Positions 16,610 through 26,127 of a stretch of DNA of 64,000 bases are shown piece after piece. Source of the DNA: Aureispira sp050633105 (lineage in GTDB: Bacteria; Bacteroidota; Bacteroidia; Chitinophagales; Saprospiraceae). The stretch is from assembly GCA_050633105.1 (NCBI GenBank), contig JBOEFW010000011.1:1-64000 (forward strand). The letters are read 5' to 3'. Under the pieces are notes generated by a model. The model had not been told where the DNA came from, searched no databases, and worked only from the letters and a program-made list of their open reading frames with translations. The position numbers were made by a program, and so were the translations under genes. Every line of letters begins with the position of its first letter. The first letter of the stretch is position 1.

Positions 16610-18115
16610 TTAGCTTTCTTTAGGCTCATTGGTAACTGTTTTCTTTGCCCCAGAATCTAACTGTCTTATTTTCAGATTAAGTGCTGCAAAAAATAGAGTG
16701 GTAAATGGACTTAACCAGTTAAATATGGCATAGATAAAGTACTCTCCTACCCCAACACCTAAAACACTACTTTGATAAGCACCACAAGTATTCCATGGAA
16801 TAAGTACAGAAGTAACCGTACCTGAATCTTCTAGTGTCCTACTCAGGTTTTCAGGAGCTAGCCCTTTATCTTCGTATGCTTTTTTAAACATTTTTCCAGG
16901 AATAACGATAGCAAGATATTGATCGCTTGTAATTGCATTAAGGCCTAAACAACTTATAACGGTACTCGCAAATAAACCGAATACAGTCGTTGCAAAAGAG
17001 AGCAACAAATTTGTTATTTTAGAGAGGGCACCGATTGCATCCATAATTCCACCAAAAACCATCGCACAACTTATCAAATAGATGGTTGACAGCATCCCTT
17101 GCATTCCCCCTGAACTGAAAAGCTCATTTAGCTTTTCGTTATCAGTTACAATATTTGTATCTGTAAAAGTAGCAGTTATCACAGCAGAGATATTAGAGTC
17201 CGATAATTTAGACAAGGCATCTCCTTGGAAAATTAAGGCAAAAATTGCAGCTAAAACCACTCCCATTCCTAAAGCTACAAGTGGTTTTGTTTTTAGTAAA
17301 ATTAATCCAACAACTATCGCTGGCACTATAAATACTAACGGTGTAATATTAAAAGTAGATTTAATCGTTGAAAGTAATGCATTCACATCGGCACTACCAG
17401 TTGTATCAATACCAGCACTTATGATCGTAAAGACGATCAATGTAATTACAATAGTCGGCACCGTCGTAATTGTCATATACCTTATATGAGTAAATAAATC
17501 TGTTCCTGCCATCGCTGGTGCTAGATTAGTGGTATCACTCAATGGAGACATTTTATCTCCAAAATAGGCGCCAGAAATTACAGCTCCAGCTATCATTCCC
17601 GATGAAATGCCCAAGGCAGAACCTATTCCGATCAATGCAATTCCTACCGTTGCGGATGTCGTCCAGGAACTCCCTGTTGCAATAGAGATGATTGCCGCAA
17701 TGATTAGAGAAGCAGGAAGAAATATGGTCGGATTCAAAACCTGTAATCCGTAATAGACCATAGCAGGGATAATACCACTCACGAGCCAAGTTCCAGCAAG
17801 TGCACCAACTAAAAGCAAAATAAAAATTGGGACTAAAACACTTTTGAGGTTATCCACAATTTCTTGCAACATAAAGGAGATAGAAATTTTATTAAACAAA
17901 CCAACTATCGCAGCGACAAGGCCGCCAATGAGCAATATAATTTGATTCGTATATCCACCAAATAAGTCTTTGTCTTCTAGAAACAACATATTATAAGCTA
18001 ATAAACCGATCAATGTTACCATTGGTATGAACACCTCTAGCGTTGTCAGTTCTCTACTCTTCATTTTTTGTTGTTCATCAACATTTACTTCAGATGATTC
18101 TTTGTTGTCTTTCAT
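16610..18115 (-). CDS. nhaC: NhaC-type Na+/H+ antiporter
   Basis: A 501-residue inner-membrane antiporter of the NhaC family, which exchanges Na+ for protons. About 11-12 hydrophobic segments are present. The family signatures are in the first half: ATGSSWTTSATVGIALIGIG and AGAVISGAYFGDKMSPLSDT, the latter containing the conserved polar residues of the transport region. The second half has the matching inverted-repeat elements (CLGLNAITSDQYLAIVIPGKM, then TVTSVLIPWNTCGAYQSSVLG). An AAAGGAAATATA sequence precedes the ATG and acts as a fair ribosome binding site. Flanking decayed genes on both sides suggest a patch of recent gene turnover; the antiporter itself is intact. Confidence 0.9.
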   Translation of the reverse strand: MKDNKESSEVNVDEQQKMKSRELTTLEVFIPMVTLIGLLAYNMLFLEDKDLFGGYTNQIILLIGGLVAAIVGLFNKISISFMLQEIVDNLKSVLVPIFILLLVGALAGTWLVSGIIPAMVYYGLQVLNPTIFLPASLIIAAIISIATGSSWTTSATVGIALIGIGSALGISSGMIAGAVISGAYFGDKMSPLSDTTNLAPAMAGTDLFTHIRYMTITTVPTIVITLIVFTIISAGIDTTGSADVNALLSTIKSTFNITPLVFIVPAIVVGLILLKTKPLVALGMGVVLAAIFALIFQGDALSKLSDSNISAVITATFTDTNIVTDNEKLNELFSSGGMQGMLSTIYLISCAMVFGGIMDAIGALSKITNLLLSFATTVFGLFASTVISCLGLNAITSDQYLAIVIPGKMFKKAYEDKGLAPENLSRTLEDSGTVTSVLIPWNTCGAYQSSVLGVGVGEYFIYAIFNWLSPFTTLFFAALNLKIRQLDSGAKKTVTNEPKES

Positions 18116-18297
18116 TATATTTCCTTTAATCTATAAATTGCTTTAACGGTGTCTAATGATGCGCAAGACTCTCCTCAATGATTCATCGTATAAGACATCA
18201 TCATCTTTTTAATGGAGAACTTACCTTGTTATCTAAATCTGGTTCCTTTCTTTTAAGCCCGATAACATAATGTTCCTAAACATAACCCTCCTGTTTT

Positions 18298-18566
18298 TAA
18301 ACTGTCCTTTTTTGCATTTTTTTTTCTAAAAGTCTGGTAACTTTTTCCAGTTTCTAGACCAGCAGCCCAACAAGAACGCCTCCCCAAGATAACCCAATAA
18401 TAGTTACTTTTTGGTCTTTATATTTTTCTTCCATAAAATGATTAATAATTTCAGTTCCTTTCCAGTCAACGTTTCCTCTTTGAGAGTAGCCTTCTTTAGT
18501 GGTGCTTTTGGGGGAACCAACTATTGAAGCTAAAGTTACTATTTTTGCTACAACTCTAAATTTCAT
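18298..18566 (-). pseudogene. Truncated alpha/beta-hydrolase remnant
   Basis: An open frame of 70 residues begins at 18566 and contains KVTIIGLSWGGVLVGLL. GLSWG is a typical GxSxG nucleophile elbow, preceded by INHFMEEKYKDQ in the position of the helix before the elbow strand. The frame stops at TAG (18354-18356), and after that stop the same frame continues open for 18 codons (KLEKVTRLLEKKMQKRTV) to a TAA near 18298. The N-terminal and the acid/His-bearing parts of a hydrolase are missing. The region is therefore a decayed gene. It lies upstream of nhaC on the same strand. Confidence 0.55.
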
Positions 18567-18724
18567 TATCTATTTATTATTATTCGAACCATTCGATTAA
18601 TGCATTCGTGAGCTCTATCCTGTTATTAATAAAATTATGATCGTTTTAATTGGAGTTAACATAACTTATATCTCTAACGAAGAAGAGTATGACAGGTTAA
18701 TCGCTATGCCTTTTTTAACAAAAA

Positions 18725-19756
18725 CTATGGACGCTTGCTCTGTTTTAGCTCATTGGGTGCCCCCCCATCTTCTTCCAAATGTTTTTCTTTCTTCTGCGTA
18801 TAAAGCGGAATCTTATCCAAGTCTAAAATCGTCGCGCCATTCTCATCAAACTCAAAGGCAGATTCAAAACTAGCATTCCAGACAATTTCCTCAAATTTAT
18901 AAGAATAATGTGTGCGTACAATATTCGCAAAGGTATCGTCATACGATTCTAAGATCACCATGATTTCTAAATCCGATTGATCTTCCATTGTTTTGCAAAT
19001 TTGTACAGGACTCTCTTCCGATAAAGGGTGTACAACCGTCCAGCTCAGCGGCAACATCGAAAGTGTGTTTCGCTCTAATTCTAAGGGCCGATAGGTCCGC
19101 CGTTCTTTGCCCTCCTTATCGTGTATAATCCAAGCAGCAATGACTTCCACCCGCAAATTGGTCAACATGTTTTTGCGTTCATTCGCCAAACGAAACATAA
19201 ACGCTTCTCCATTTCTATAAGGCCCTACCACCGCATTATCAGAGAAAAGAATACGCACATTGGGCTTAGAAAAACGCGCAAAGAGTAGTCCTGTTGCTAA
19301 GGCAAAGCCCATCAAGCCTGTAAACGCCCCCAAGGCAGCAATAAAATTCGCCATAAAGCCTTGTGGGCTGATGCTCCCATACCCTACGGTTGTCACTGTT
19401 TGTATACTAAAGAAAAAAGCGGTCCAGAAAGCAGGTAATCCATCATCTGCTGCTCCCGATAAATTCTCCACACCATTGAGTAAATAAAGAGAAGCAAAAA
19501 GGCAGTTCATCATAAAATAAACCAACAAGGTCAATCCTGTAAACCGCCACCAACTCATAGAAACAACATGTTGGTACAAGTGTAGGTCTTGATAACTATT
19601 CGTCACTCGATAAACATTAAACGTTCCATCTTTATTGATGAAACGTTTTGTATTCTTGGAGGCAATGCTACTAAAACCTAAGTCATAAAAGGTCTCTTTC
19701 AACTTTTTTCTAGCCATGCCCTTTGTTGTAGGATCTATATAATGTCTTTTAGCCAT
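18725..19756 (-). CDS. KirBac-type inward rectifier potassium channel
   Basis: A 343-residue channel of the prokaryotic inward rectifier family. The order is standard: a cytoplasmic slide helix region (about 55-70, SMSWWRFTGL), first membrane helix at about 72-92, pore helix WTAFFFSIQT, selectivity filter TVGYG at 123-127, second helix at about 134-162, and a beta-rich cytoplasmic domain from 165 onward (ARFSKPNVRILFSDNAVVGPY...HYSYKFEEIVWNASFE). It should conduct K+ across the inner membrane. The C-terminal 20 residues are charged and disordered. It is a single gene; the DUF1573 lipoprotein gene ends 38 bases upstream on the same strand. Confidence 0.93.
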   Translation of the reverse strand: MAKRHYIDPTTKGMARKKLKETFYDLGFSSIASKNTKRFINKDGTFNVYRVTNSYQDLHLYQHVVSMSWWRFTGLTLLVYFMMNCLFASLYLLNGVENLSGAADDGLPAFWTAFFFSIQTVTTVGYGSISPQGFMANFIAALGAFTGLMGFALATGLLFARFSKPNVRILFSDNAVVGPYRNGEAFMFRLANERKNMLTNLRVEVIAAWIIHDKEGKERRTYRPLELERNTLSMLPLSWTVVHPLSEESPVQICKTMEDQSDLEIMVILESYDDTFANIVRTHYSYKFEEIVWNASFESAFEFDENGATILDLDKIPLYTQKKEKHLEEDGGAPNELKQSKRP

Positions 19757-19793
19757 ACCTATAAAAATCTAAGAACAGTGAAGCAAAAATGAC

Positions 19794-20396
19794 CTATTCA
19801 GCAATCGTCGCTTTGATGTACAAACGAGTATTAATAGGGTCCGTATTCGCCGTAATCGTAATCGCTTTATTTTGTACCCCACGTTTTCCCGCAGAGTTAA
19901 ACGTTACTTTAATCTTACCTTCTGCCCCTGGTGCAATAGGTTCCTTCGGCCATTCAGGGACGGTACAGCCACAACTTGCCTTGACATTTTCTATTTTAAG
20001 AGGATTTGTCCCAACATTTTTGACCTTAAACTCATGGGTAACACTACTATTTTTGACAATGGTACCAAAGTCGTGTTGCAATTCAGGCAACTGAATAGCG
20101 GTTAAATTAGCAGGTAACTGTTGCTCCATAGAGTCATCGTCCAATGGGCGGGCTCCTCCATTACCACCCCGTGTTGGCTTTGGCAAAACTTGCTCCATGA
20201 CCGAACTCAATTGCAATTGCAATTTTTTCATATCTGCTCGGAGCACGCTATTTTCTGCTTCTAATTTAGCTACTCGTTCTTCTAATTGTTTATTAGAATT
20301 CATTTTTTGAGCGGTTCCACAACTGGTAAGCAGAAGGCAAAAACTCATAATCATAAGAATTGGATGCTTACCTTCGGTTATTATTATTGTATTCAT
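19794..20396 (-). CDS. DUF1573 lipoprotein with coiled coil
   Basis: A 200-residue lipoprotein: lipobox LLTSC with Cys26, then a leucine-heptad coiled coil at about 35-68 (LEERVAKLEAENSVLRADMK), a low-complexity Gly-rich linker, and a C-terminal DUF1573 immunoglobulin-like domain (about 100-200). The domain is recognised by HDFGTIVKNSSVTHEFKVKN, ASCGCTVPEWPKEPIAPGAE and GKIKVTFNSAGKRG. The CGC pair is typical of the family. The short N-terminal coiled coil resembles that of Lpp-like spacer proteins. Function is unknown; an envelope role is implied by the lipobox. Confidence 0.85.
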   Translation of the reverse strand: MNTIIITEGKHPILMIMSFCLLLTSCGTAQKMNSNKQLEERVAKLEAENSVLRADMKKLQLQLSSVMEQVLPKPTRGGNGGARPLDDDSMEQQLPANLTAIQLPELQHDFGTIVKNSSVTHEFKVKNVGTNPLKIENVKASCGCTVPEWPKEPIAPGAEGKIKVTFNSAGKRGVQNKAITITANTDPINTRLYIKATIAE

Positions 20397-20444
20397 TAGT
20401 GTTGTTTTGGTTTTAAAACAAAAATCAAGGTCTGTTATTAATTG

Positions 20445-22907
20445 TTATAAAGATAATTTTCTGCTAAAGACAAGACGACCTCTAGCGTTGAGTAATTTCA
20501 AAAAATAAATTCCCTTCTCTTGTAAAGGAAGGGAGTGTGTTGTTGTTGCATCTCCCCATTTTCCTTTCTTAGTGTACACACAATTACCTTGCTCATTAAC
20601 CAACAACAAACACCCCTTCTGTAGTTGAGGCAACTCAAACCGCAGTTGGAATTGTCCATTTTGTACTTCTGCTAATAAAATTTGAGGGCGATGAGCGTTT
20701 TGTGCTTCTTGATAAGCAGCAATAGGAGGATTGGCTTTCGCTAATAAATAATCTCCTTTTAGTAAGGTAAAAACAAGCAGTTTAGAATTAATAAAAGTGG
20801 TACTTCTACTACTAGGATGGACTTGCCAAGCACTGTTAACCGTAGGACGATACAATAATACTAAACTGTCAGCACTACTACTTTTTGTCCATAAGTCGCC
20901 TAAGCGACTCTCAGTCAATCGAATGCTGCCTTCTGCCTCAAACGTGGGATCCCAATCTCCTTGTACGGTCCAATAACCTGTCTGGGTTGCTTGATAAAGA
21001 GTGGAAGCAGGCAATTGATGAGGCGGTACAGGATGCCGTTGCAAGTGTAATGAGGTAGTATCACTCCAATTTAAGACTTCCAAGCCTTCCCAGTATAAAA
21101 TATTGTGTGACAAGGGCACCATTGTTTGGCTGCTATCCTTGAGTGTGATGGCTTCATCAAACCGTGCTTGGTTGAGTTGTTGTGCATCATTTAGGAGCAC
21201 TTGGCTTGGCTCAAAAGGTAAGTCGATCCACACACTATCCAATGCTCCAGAAACTATGATACGCGTGCGTTGTTGTTCTCCGCCTACTCCCTGAAAGGTT
21301 AATTCCAAAGGCACTTTTGTACAGTAAGTACTGCGTCCTACCAATTGTTGAGCAAGCTTAACGCACACTTTTTTATGCTCATAAGTATAACTAACCACTT
21401 GAAAATGTGGGAAGCCGCCCTGAAAAATCCAATCATCAAAAAAAGGATTTAAATCTTGTTGTGTCGCTGCCATTAAGGCATCTCTTAGCTCTCCTGTTGT
21501 AATGTTCTTAAAAGCGTAATCCTTCATCACGGTCTGCATTCCTTGACGAAAGGCGGTATCTCCCATATACCAACGTAAATTGTGCGCTACAACGGCACCT
21601 TTATCATACACATGGCGACCATAGGTATATTGGTGCGGCACATTTGCAACGGGTCTATAGCCCCCCTCCTTTTTGTGAGCACCTGATAACACACTGTGGT
21701 GGTTCCTGCGAACGGTGTTAAGATAAGCGGTACGGCCATAGACTCGTTCGACAAATAATTGTTCACAATAAGAAGCCATACCTTCATTGATCCACATATC
21801 TTGTGCAGAAGCGCAAGTCACTAAATTCCCCCACCAACTGTGCCCCAGCTCATGTGCCATGAGGCTTTCTCTCTTTAGACTGCCATCAGCGGCAAAAATA
21901 GGATAGGCAATATTACTAGCATGTTCCATAGCGCCAGAGCGAAAAGGTACCAAGCTGTAACCAACCTTGTGCCAGCGGTGTGGCCCAAACCAATATTCAT
22001 AGGCGCCAATAGCCTCTTTGAGATGGGCAAACGATTGGACCAAAGCCGCCGTATCTTTAGCATTGGCAACTAAACGAATGGGAATAGTATCGTTGATGCC
22101 GATGTATTCCTGTTCTACCACCGTATAATTAGCCACTGCAATCGCCGCTAGATAGCTCGGAATCGGCTGCTTCTGTTGCCAAACACGGGTTGTTAAATTT
22201 CCTTTTGTTCGCTCTGCTTGTAAATAACCATTACAATGGGCACGCTGTTCATTTTTTGTGGTAATCCGAAAGGTATAAGTGGCGCGTTCTCGAAAATTAT
22301 CAAAACAAGGATGCCACACCCGTCCATAATTATGTGGATTGGAACCAAAACCTACTCCCAAGTTATAAGCATATTCATCTTGATAATAAAAACCGCCCCA
22401 ACTACCATCTCGTTGTGGTTTTCCTTGATAATAAACCCGAACAACTTGGCGACTGTCTTTGGGTAAAGGATTACTAAAATGAACTTGTAATAACGTATCA
22501 TTATAAGAAAAAGAGGTCAACTCCTCTTGCCAGCGGACGGAATCTACTTGTAGTTGTAATAAATCTAAAGGAAGTGTTTCCAGCCCCTCTTTTAGTACGT
22601 TAAAGTCCACTTCACACCAACCTTGAATCTGTTGGCTTTCATGTGCCGCCATATTAAGGACGACTGTATAATGAACGATATCAATCGCTTGAGTACGAGC
22701 ATTGGTATTGATACTATAAGCCAAGCTATCCCATTCTTGTTGGGCAATTAAAAGCATGGATTTGGTATGGCGACAGGAGGGGTCTTCTTCACAATCGGGC
22801 ACTTGTGCCTGAACCATTACAACACTACACAAGAGCAGTACAAAACTGCTCCAAGCGGTCGTTTGGTTGTATAAAAAAGAAAGACATGTGGTTAAAGAGC
22901 AAAACAT
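20445..22907 (-). CDS. M1 family aminopeptidase with T9SS sorting domain
   Basis: An 820-residue secreted metalloaminopeptidase. After an N-terminal signal region (about 1-35, ending VVMVQAQ) comes the M1 beta domain. The catalytic domain carries a GAMEH exopeptidase motif at 325-329 and the zinc site HELGHSWWG at 352-360, with His352, His356 and Glu375 (INEGMASY) as ligands and Glu353 as the base. The last 80 or so residues form a type IX secretion sorting domain (NEQGNCVYTKKGKWG...EKGIYFLKLLNARGRLVFSRK), so the enzyme should be exported and attached to or released from the cell surface. GAMEH replaces the classical GAMEN. It is divergent from glpK. Confidence 0.92.
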   Translation of the reverse strand: MFCSLTTCLSFLYNQTTAWSSFVLLLCSVVMVQAQVPDCEEDPSCRHTKSMLLIAQQEWDSLAYSINTNARTQAIDIVHYTVVLNMAAHESQQIQGWCEVDFNVLKEGLETLPLDLLQLQVDSVRWQEELTSFSYNDTLLQVHFSNPLPKDSRQVVRVYYQGKPQRDGSWGGFYYQDEYAYNLGVGFGSNPHNYGRVWHPCFDNFRERATYTFRITTKNEQRAHCNGYLQAERTKGNLTTRVWQQKQPIPSYLAAIAVANYTVVEQEYIGINDTIPIRLVANAKDTAALVQSFAHLKEAIGAYEYWFGPHRWHKVGYSLVPFRSGAMEHASNIAYPIFAADGSLKRESLMAHELGHSWWGNLVTCASAQDMWINEGMASYCEQLFVERVYGRTAYLNTVRRNHHSVLSGAHKKEGGYRPVANVPHQYTYGRHVYDKGAVVAHNLRWYMGDTAFRQGMQTVMKDYAFKNITTGELRDALMAATQQDLNPFFDDWIFQGGFPHFQVVSYTYEHKKVCVKLAQQLVGRSTYCTKVPLELTFQGVGGEQQRTRIIVSGALDSVWIDLPFEPSQVLLNDAQQLNQARFDEAITLKDSSQTMVPLSHNILYWEGLEVLNWSDTTSLHLQRHPVPPHQLPASTLYQATQTGYWTVQGDWDPTFEAEGSIRLTESRLGDLWTKSSSADSLVLLYRPTVNSAWQVHPSSRSTTFINSKLLVFTLLKGDYLLAKANPPIAAYQEAQNAHRPQILLAEVQNGQFQLRFELPQLQKGCLLLVNEQGNCVYTKKGKWGDATTTHSLPLQEKGIYFLKLLNARGRLVFSRKLSL

Positions 22908-23020
22908 TAAGAATAAAAATTTTAGCGTGTTCTTTTGTAAAAATAGGATTTCAGGTTAATTTAATCAAAATTCGCGACAAGCGACTTATTTTACAGTCTT
23001 TGACCACCATTCTATTTACT

Positions 23021-24499
23021 ATGATACTTGCTTTAGACCAAGGTACCACCAGCTCCCGCGCTATTGTTTTTGATAAAGACGGCACTATTGTCGCCTCTGC
23101 TCAACGAGAATTTGAACAGCACTATCCCAATACCGCTTGGGTGGAGCATAATCCCTTAGAAATTTGGAAAACGCAACTTGCCGTTGCCCAAGAAGTTTTA
23201 CGCCAGAGTGCTGTAGAAGCCTCCGCTATTCAAGCTATTGGCATTACCAACCAACGAGAAACAACCGTTGTTTGGAACAAGCACACAGGGGAGCCTGTCT
23301 ATAAAGCCATTGTCTGGCAAGACCGCCGAACGGCTCAGCGTTGTGATGAATTACGTGCCGCAGGTTGGAAAGATTATGTCTACGAACAAACAGGGTTGGT
23401 CTTAGATGCCTATTTTTCGGGGACGAAGTTAGAATGGATTTTAGATCAGGTAGAAGGGGCCCGAGCAGCAGCCGAAGCAGGAGACTTACTTTTTGGCACT
23501 ATTGATACATGGTTGCTTTGGAAACTGACCGATGGCGCTGTTCATGCGACTGATTACAGCAACGCCTCTAGAACCATGCTTTTTAATATACAGACCCTTC
23601 AATGGGATGAGCGCCTTTTAGCAGAGTTCAATATTCCAGCTAGTATGCTGCCAGCCGTACGCCCTTCTAGCGAAGTCTATGGATATAGTGCTCCTAATTT
23701 ATTGGGCCACTCCTTCCCTATTGGAGGCATGGCGGGTGACCAACAAGCGGCTTTATTTGGCCAAGGTTGTACCCAAACGGGCATGGCTAAAAACACCTAC
23801 GGAACAGGTTGTTTCATGTTGATGAACACTGGCAACAAGCGCATTCCTTCCAAAGCAGGTCTGCTAACAACCATTGCTTGGGGATTGGATGGAACAATCA
23901 CTTATGCTTTAGAAGGCTCTGTTTTTATTGCGGGAGCAGCCGTCCAATGGTTAAGAGATGAACTTAAGATATTGGATGAAGCCCCCGATTCTGAATACTT
24001 CACCAGTAAGGTAGAAGACAATGGAGGTGTTTATGTCGTACCTGCTTTTGCAGGATTGGGCGCGCCTTATTGGGATATGTACGCTAGAGGAGCGATTTTT
24101 GGATTGACCCGTGGTTCTAACAAATACCACATTATTAGAGCAACCTTAGAATCCTTGGCCTACCAAACTAGAGATGTCTTGGAAGCCATGGAAAAAGATG
24201 CCAGCCTTCAATTGCATTCTCTTCGGGTAGATGGAGGCGCTTGTGCCAATAATTTTTTGATGCAATTTCAAGCAGATTTATTAAATACAACAGTAGAACG
24301 TCCTGCGGTCATTGAAACCACCGCATTAGGAGCCGCTTATTTAGCGGGGTTAGCAGTAGGTTTTTGGGATAAAGCAAGTTTAGAAAAACGCTGGCAATTG
24401 GACCGAGGCTTTGCACCTGTTATGGCCGATGAAGAACGCCAATATCTTTACAAACAATGGAAAAAAGCTGTAGAGCGTACCAAAGGCTGGGAAGAATAA
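23021..24499 (+). CDS. glpK: Glycerol kinase GlpK
   Basis: GlpK phosphorylates glycerol to sn-glycerol 3-phosphate with ATP. The ATG at 23021 gives 492 residues beginning MILALDQGTTSSRAIVFDKD, the canonical FGGY-kinase start; the frame is open further upstream to 22805 but that overlaps the M1 gene. Family features include GITNQRETTVVWNKHTGEPV, the YFSGTKLEWILDQV region, GDQQAALFGQGC, KNTYGTGCFMLMNTG and the ATP-binding RVDGGACANNFLMQFQAD. No glpF or glpD is adjacent, so it is a single gene, probably transcribed from the 113-base gap shared with the M1 gene. Identification is firm. Confidence 0.97.
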   Translation: MILALDQGTTSSRAIVFDKDGTIVASAQREFEQHYPNTAWVEHNPLEIWKTQLAVAQEVLRQSAVEASAIQAIGITNQRETTVVWNKHTGEPVYKAIVWQDRRTAQRCDELRAAGWKDYVYEQTGLVLDAYFSGTKLEWILDQVEGARAAAEAGDLLFGTIDTWLLWKLTDGAVHATDYSNASRTMLFNIQTLQWDERLLAEFNIPASMLPAVRPSSEVYGYSAPNLLGHSFPIGGMAGDQQAALFGQGCTQTGMAKNTYGTGCFMLMNTGNKRIPSKAGLLTTIAWGLDGTITYALEGSVFIAGAAVQWLRDELKILDEAPDSEYFTSKVEDNGGVYVVPAFAGLGAPYWDMYARGAIFGLTRGSNKYHIIRATLESLAYQTRDVLEAMEKDASLQLHSLRVDGGACANNFLMQFQADLLNTTVERPAVIETTALGAAYLAGLAVGFWDKASLEKRWQLDRGFAPVMADEERQYLYKQWKKAVERTKGWEE

Positions 24500-24569
24500 G
24501 TTTTTTTGTGGTAATTCTCCCTGAAGAAATGCTTATTTTAAACCCTCTAAGAAAATTTATAGAAAGAGA

Positions 24570-24611
24570 GTAGAAGGGATCAACGAAAGTGTTGTACCTT
24601 CTACTTCGTTG
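24570..24611 (+). terminator. Probable terminator after glpK
   Basis: GTAGAAGG (24570-24577) pairs with CCTTCTAC (24597-24604) and CAAC with GTTG inside, around a GAAAGT loop. TTCGTTGTTTT follows. The hairpin is 70 bases after the glpK stop. The T run is interrupted, so the call is moderate. Confidence 0.5.
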
Positions 24612-24667
24612 TTTTAAAACACCTGTTACAACTCCATTTATAATAAAGCTTATTAATTGATACGAAC

Positions 24668-25138
24668 ATGTTGTTGTACCTTTTATTAATAGTTATGGTG
24701 GTGGTGGTATTGGCAGCAGTTCTTGCCAGCGCTCATACTCGCCACAAAGCTTCTTTAGCAGCTCACTGCCTAAAGGATATGGAGCTGCACTATGAGCACT
24801 TCTTGGAAGACAATTTATCCGCGGAATTATGGGTAGAGGGCATTTTTATCACTAGTGTAGAACGTTTGGCGAAGGATGCATTTTTTATTTTGCAAAAAGA
24901 CCTCTTGAAACTCACTCAGCTGACTCAAGGTGGTTATCTTTATAGCCGTGTTGACATTCCATATACCGCACAGTATTTTCCCAATGTTGTACATCTAGCG
25001 GAAGAGCAACTTTATCAATCGCGTTACAGCCGTACGCTACAAGTCTATCAAACTCCTGCCAAAAAACGTTTTTCGGAAGCACTCTTAGAGGCGATTGAAA
25101 CAGATCTTCAACAGCGTTTGATACAAAAATCCAACTAA
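24668..25138 (+). CDS. Membrane-anchored small protein, unknown function
   Basis: A 156-residue protein with one N-terminal hydrophobic helix (MLLYLLLIVMVVVVLAAVLA) that looks like an uncleaved anchor, followed by a charged alpha-helical domain of about 130 residues (CLKDMELHYEHFLEDNLSAE, RLAKDAFFILQKDLLKLTQ). No motif is recognised. It follows the glpK hairpin and precedes the DUF2490 gene by 170 bases; co-transcription with either is uncertain. Confidence 0.55.
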   Translation: MLLYLLLIVMVVVVLAAVLASAHTRHKASLAAHCLKDMELHYEHFLEDNLSAELWVEGIFITSVERLAKDAFFILQKDLLKLTQLTQGGYLYSRVDIPYTAQYFPNVVHLAEEQLYQSRYSRTLQVYQTPAKKRFSEALLEAIETDLQQRLIQKSN

Positions 25139-25308
25139 CACTTTAGAGTTCTTTAATTGGTACAAATCAATTATTTAATCCGTCTTTTAGAATTTTTTCT
25201 ACGTTTAATTATAATTCTTTTTACCTTTTTTGGTCTTATTATTGTTGCTTGAAAAAGCACCTTGGTTCCCTCAATAATTATTTTTCCTTCCTTTTCGACA
25301 ATATTATT

Positions 25309-26082
25309 ATGCCTTTATCATTTAAAATGATAGGATTGCTCCTATCGTTATCCTTCTATTTTATTCCTACTTCTACTGCGCAGATTACATTAAGACAGAC
25401 AAACGATGAACACGATACTAGATTGTGGGTAGGCTTACAATACAAACATTCCTTTAGTAAAGCATGGAGTATGCAGATCGATTTACAAACACGCTTAAAA
25501 GAACATCTTAGTGTGCTAGATCGAGGTTTATTGGATCTCTCGTTTTCCTACCAGCATCCCAAAAACAAGGTTTTAAAGTTGTTTAAATTCGAGACAGGGG
25601 CTCGTTTTTTTACGATTAATGATATCCAAGGTAATAAACAAGGGCCTAAATTTGGCTATCGTTTGTACGGCTCCATTACATTGAAAAAAAGCTGGAAACG
25701 CTTGGCTTTTGCCTATCGTTTTCAATATCAAAATCAAACTGTCATTCCTCGTTATTTTGATGGAGAAGCGGAACTTTGGGAACAAGAACAAACATTGCGC
25801 AACCGTATCTCCTTGGGTTATAACTTTAAGAAATGGAAATTAGATCCTGAGATCACCGCAGGGATATTCTTCCCTTTAGAGCAAGCAGATAACCAAGGTT
25901 TTAGTCGACTGCGTTTAGGGCTAGGTACCAAGTATAAAATCAACAAACATCATCTTTTAAAATTCCGTTTGATCTATCAACAGAGCTTAGGCATTACAAC
26001 AACGGAACGCGATTTTATCCTAGCGATAATTTATCAGTACAATACCAAGGCTAAAAAGAAGAAGAAGAAGAAGAAGAAATAG
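25309..26082 (+). CDS. DUF2490 family outer-membrane barrel protein
   Basis: A 257-residue protein from the ATG at 25309; an upstream TTG at 25249 would add 20 residues before the signal peptide and is unlikely. Signal peptide MIGLLLSLSFYFIPTSTA is followed by beta strands with alternating aromatic residues typical of DUF2490 outer-membrane barrels (DTRLWVGLQYKHSFSKAWSM, RNRISLGYNFKKWKLDPEIT, FRLIYQQSLGITTTERDFIL). The barrel's final strand (FILAIIYQYN) is followed by an unusual lysine run, encoded by tandem AAG triplets, just before the stop. Function of the family is unknown. It converges on the T9SS propeller gene with a shared hairpin between them. Confidence 0.75.
   Translation: MPLSFKMIGLLLSLSFYFIPTSTAQITLRQTNDEHDTRLWVGLQYKHSFSKAWSMQIDLQTRLKEHLSVLDRGLLDLSFSYQHPKNKVLKLFKFETGARFFTINDIQGNKQGPKFGYRLYGSITLKKSWKRLAFAYRFQYQNQTVIPRYFDGEAELWEQEQTLRNRISLGYNFKKWKLDPEITAGIFFPLEQADNQGFSRLRLGLGTKYKINKHHLLKFRLIYQQSLGITTTERDFILAIIYQYNTKAKKKKKKKKK
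26049..26079 (+). repeat. AAG triplet repeat coding a C-terminal lysine run
   Basis: About eight or nine consecutive AAG-type codons at the 3' end of the DUF2490 gene encode a run of lysines after the last beta strand. Such a microsatellite is prone to length change by slippage. Confidence 0.8.
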
Positions 26083-26127
26083 AGTATTAGAAGGTAGTAG
26101 TTTTATTAGAAAATTAGTGCCCATAAA

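Noticed and set aside
16610..18115. NhaC frame continuing past its TAA into the downstream remnant as one longer protein
   Set aside because: The remnant happens to be in the same frame after the stop, but NhaC is already of full family length and the extra peptide is soluble and unrelated, so coincidence is more likely.
18637..18873. Plus-strand open frame at the end of the KirBac gene
   Set aside because: Most of it is antisense to the channel C-terminus; the non-overlapping first 28 codons show no recognisable pattern.
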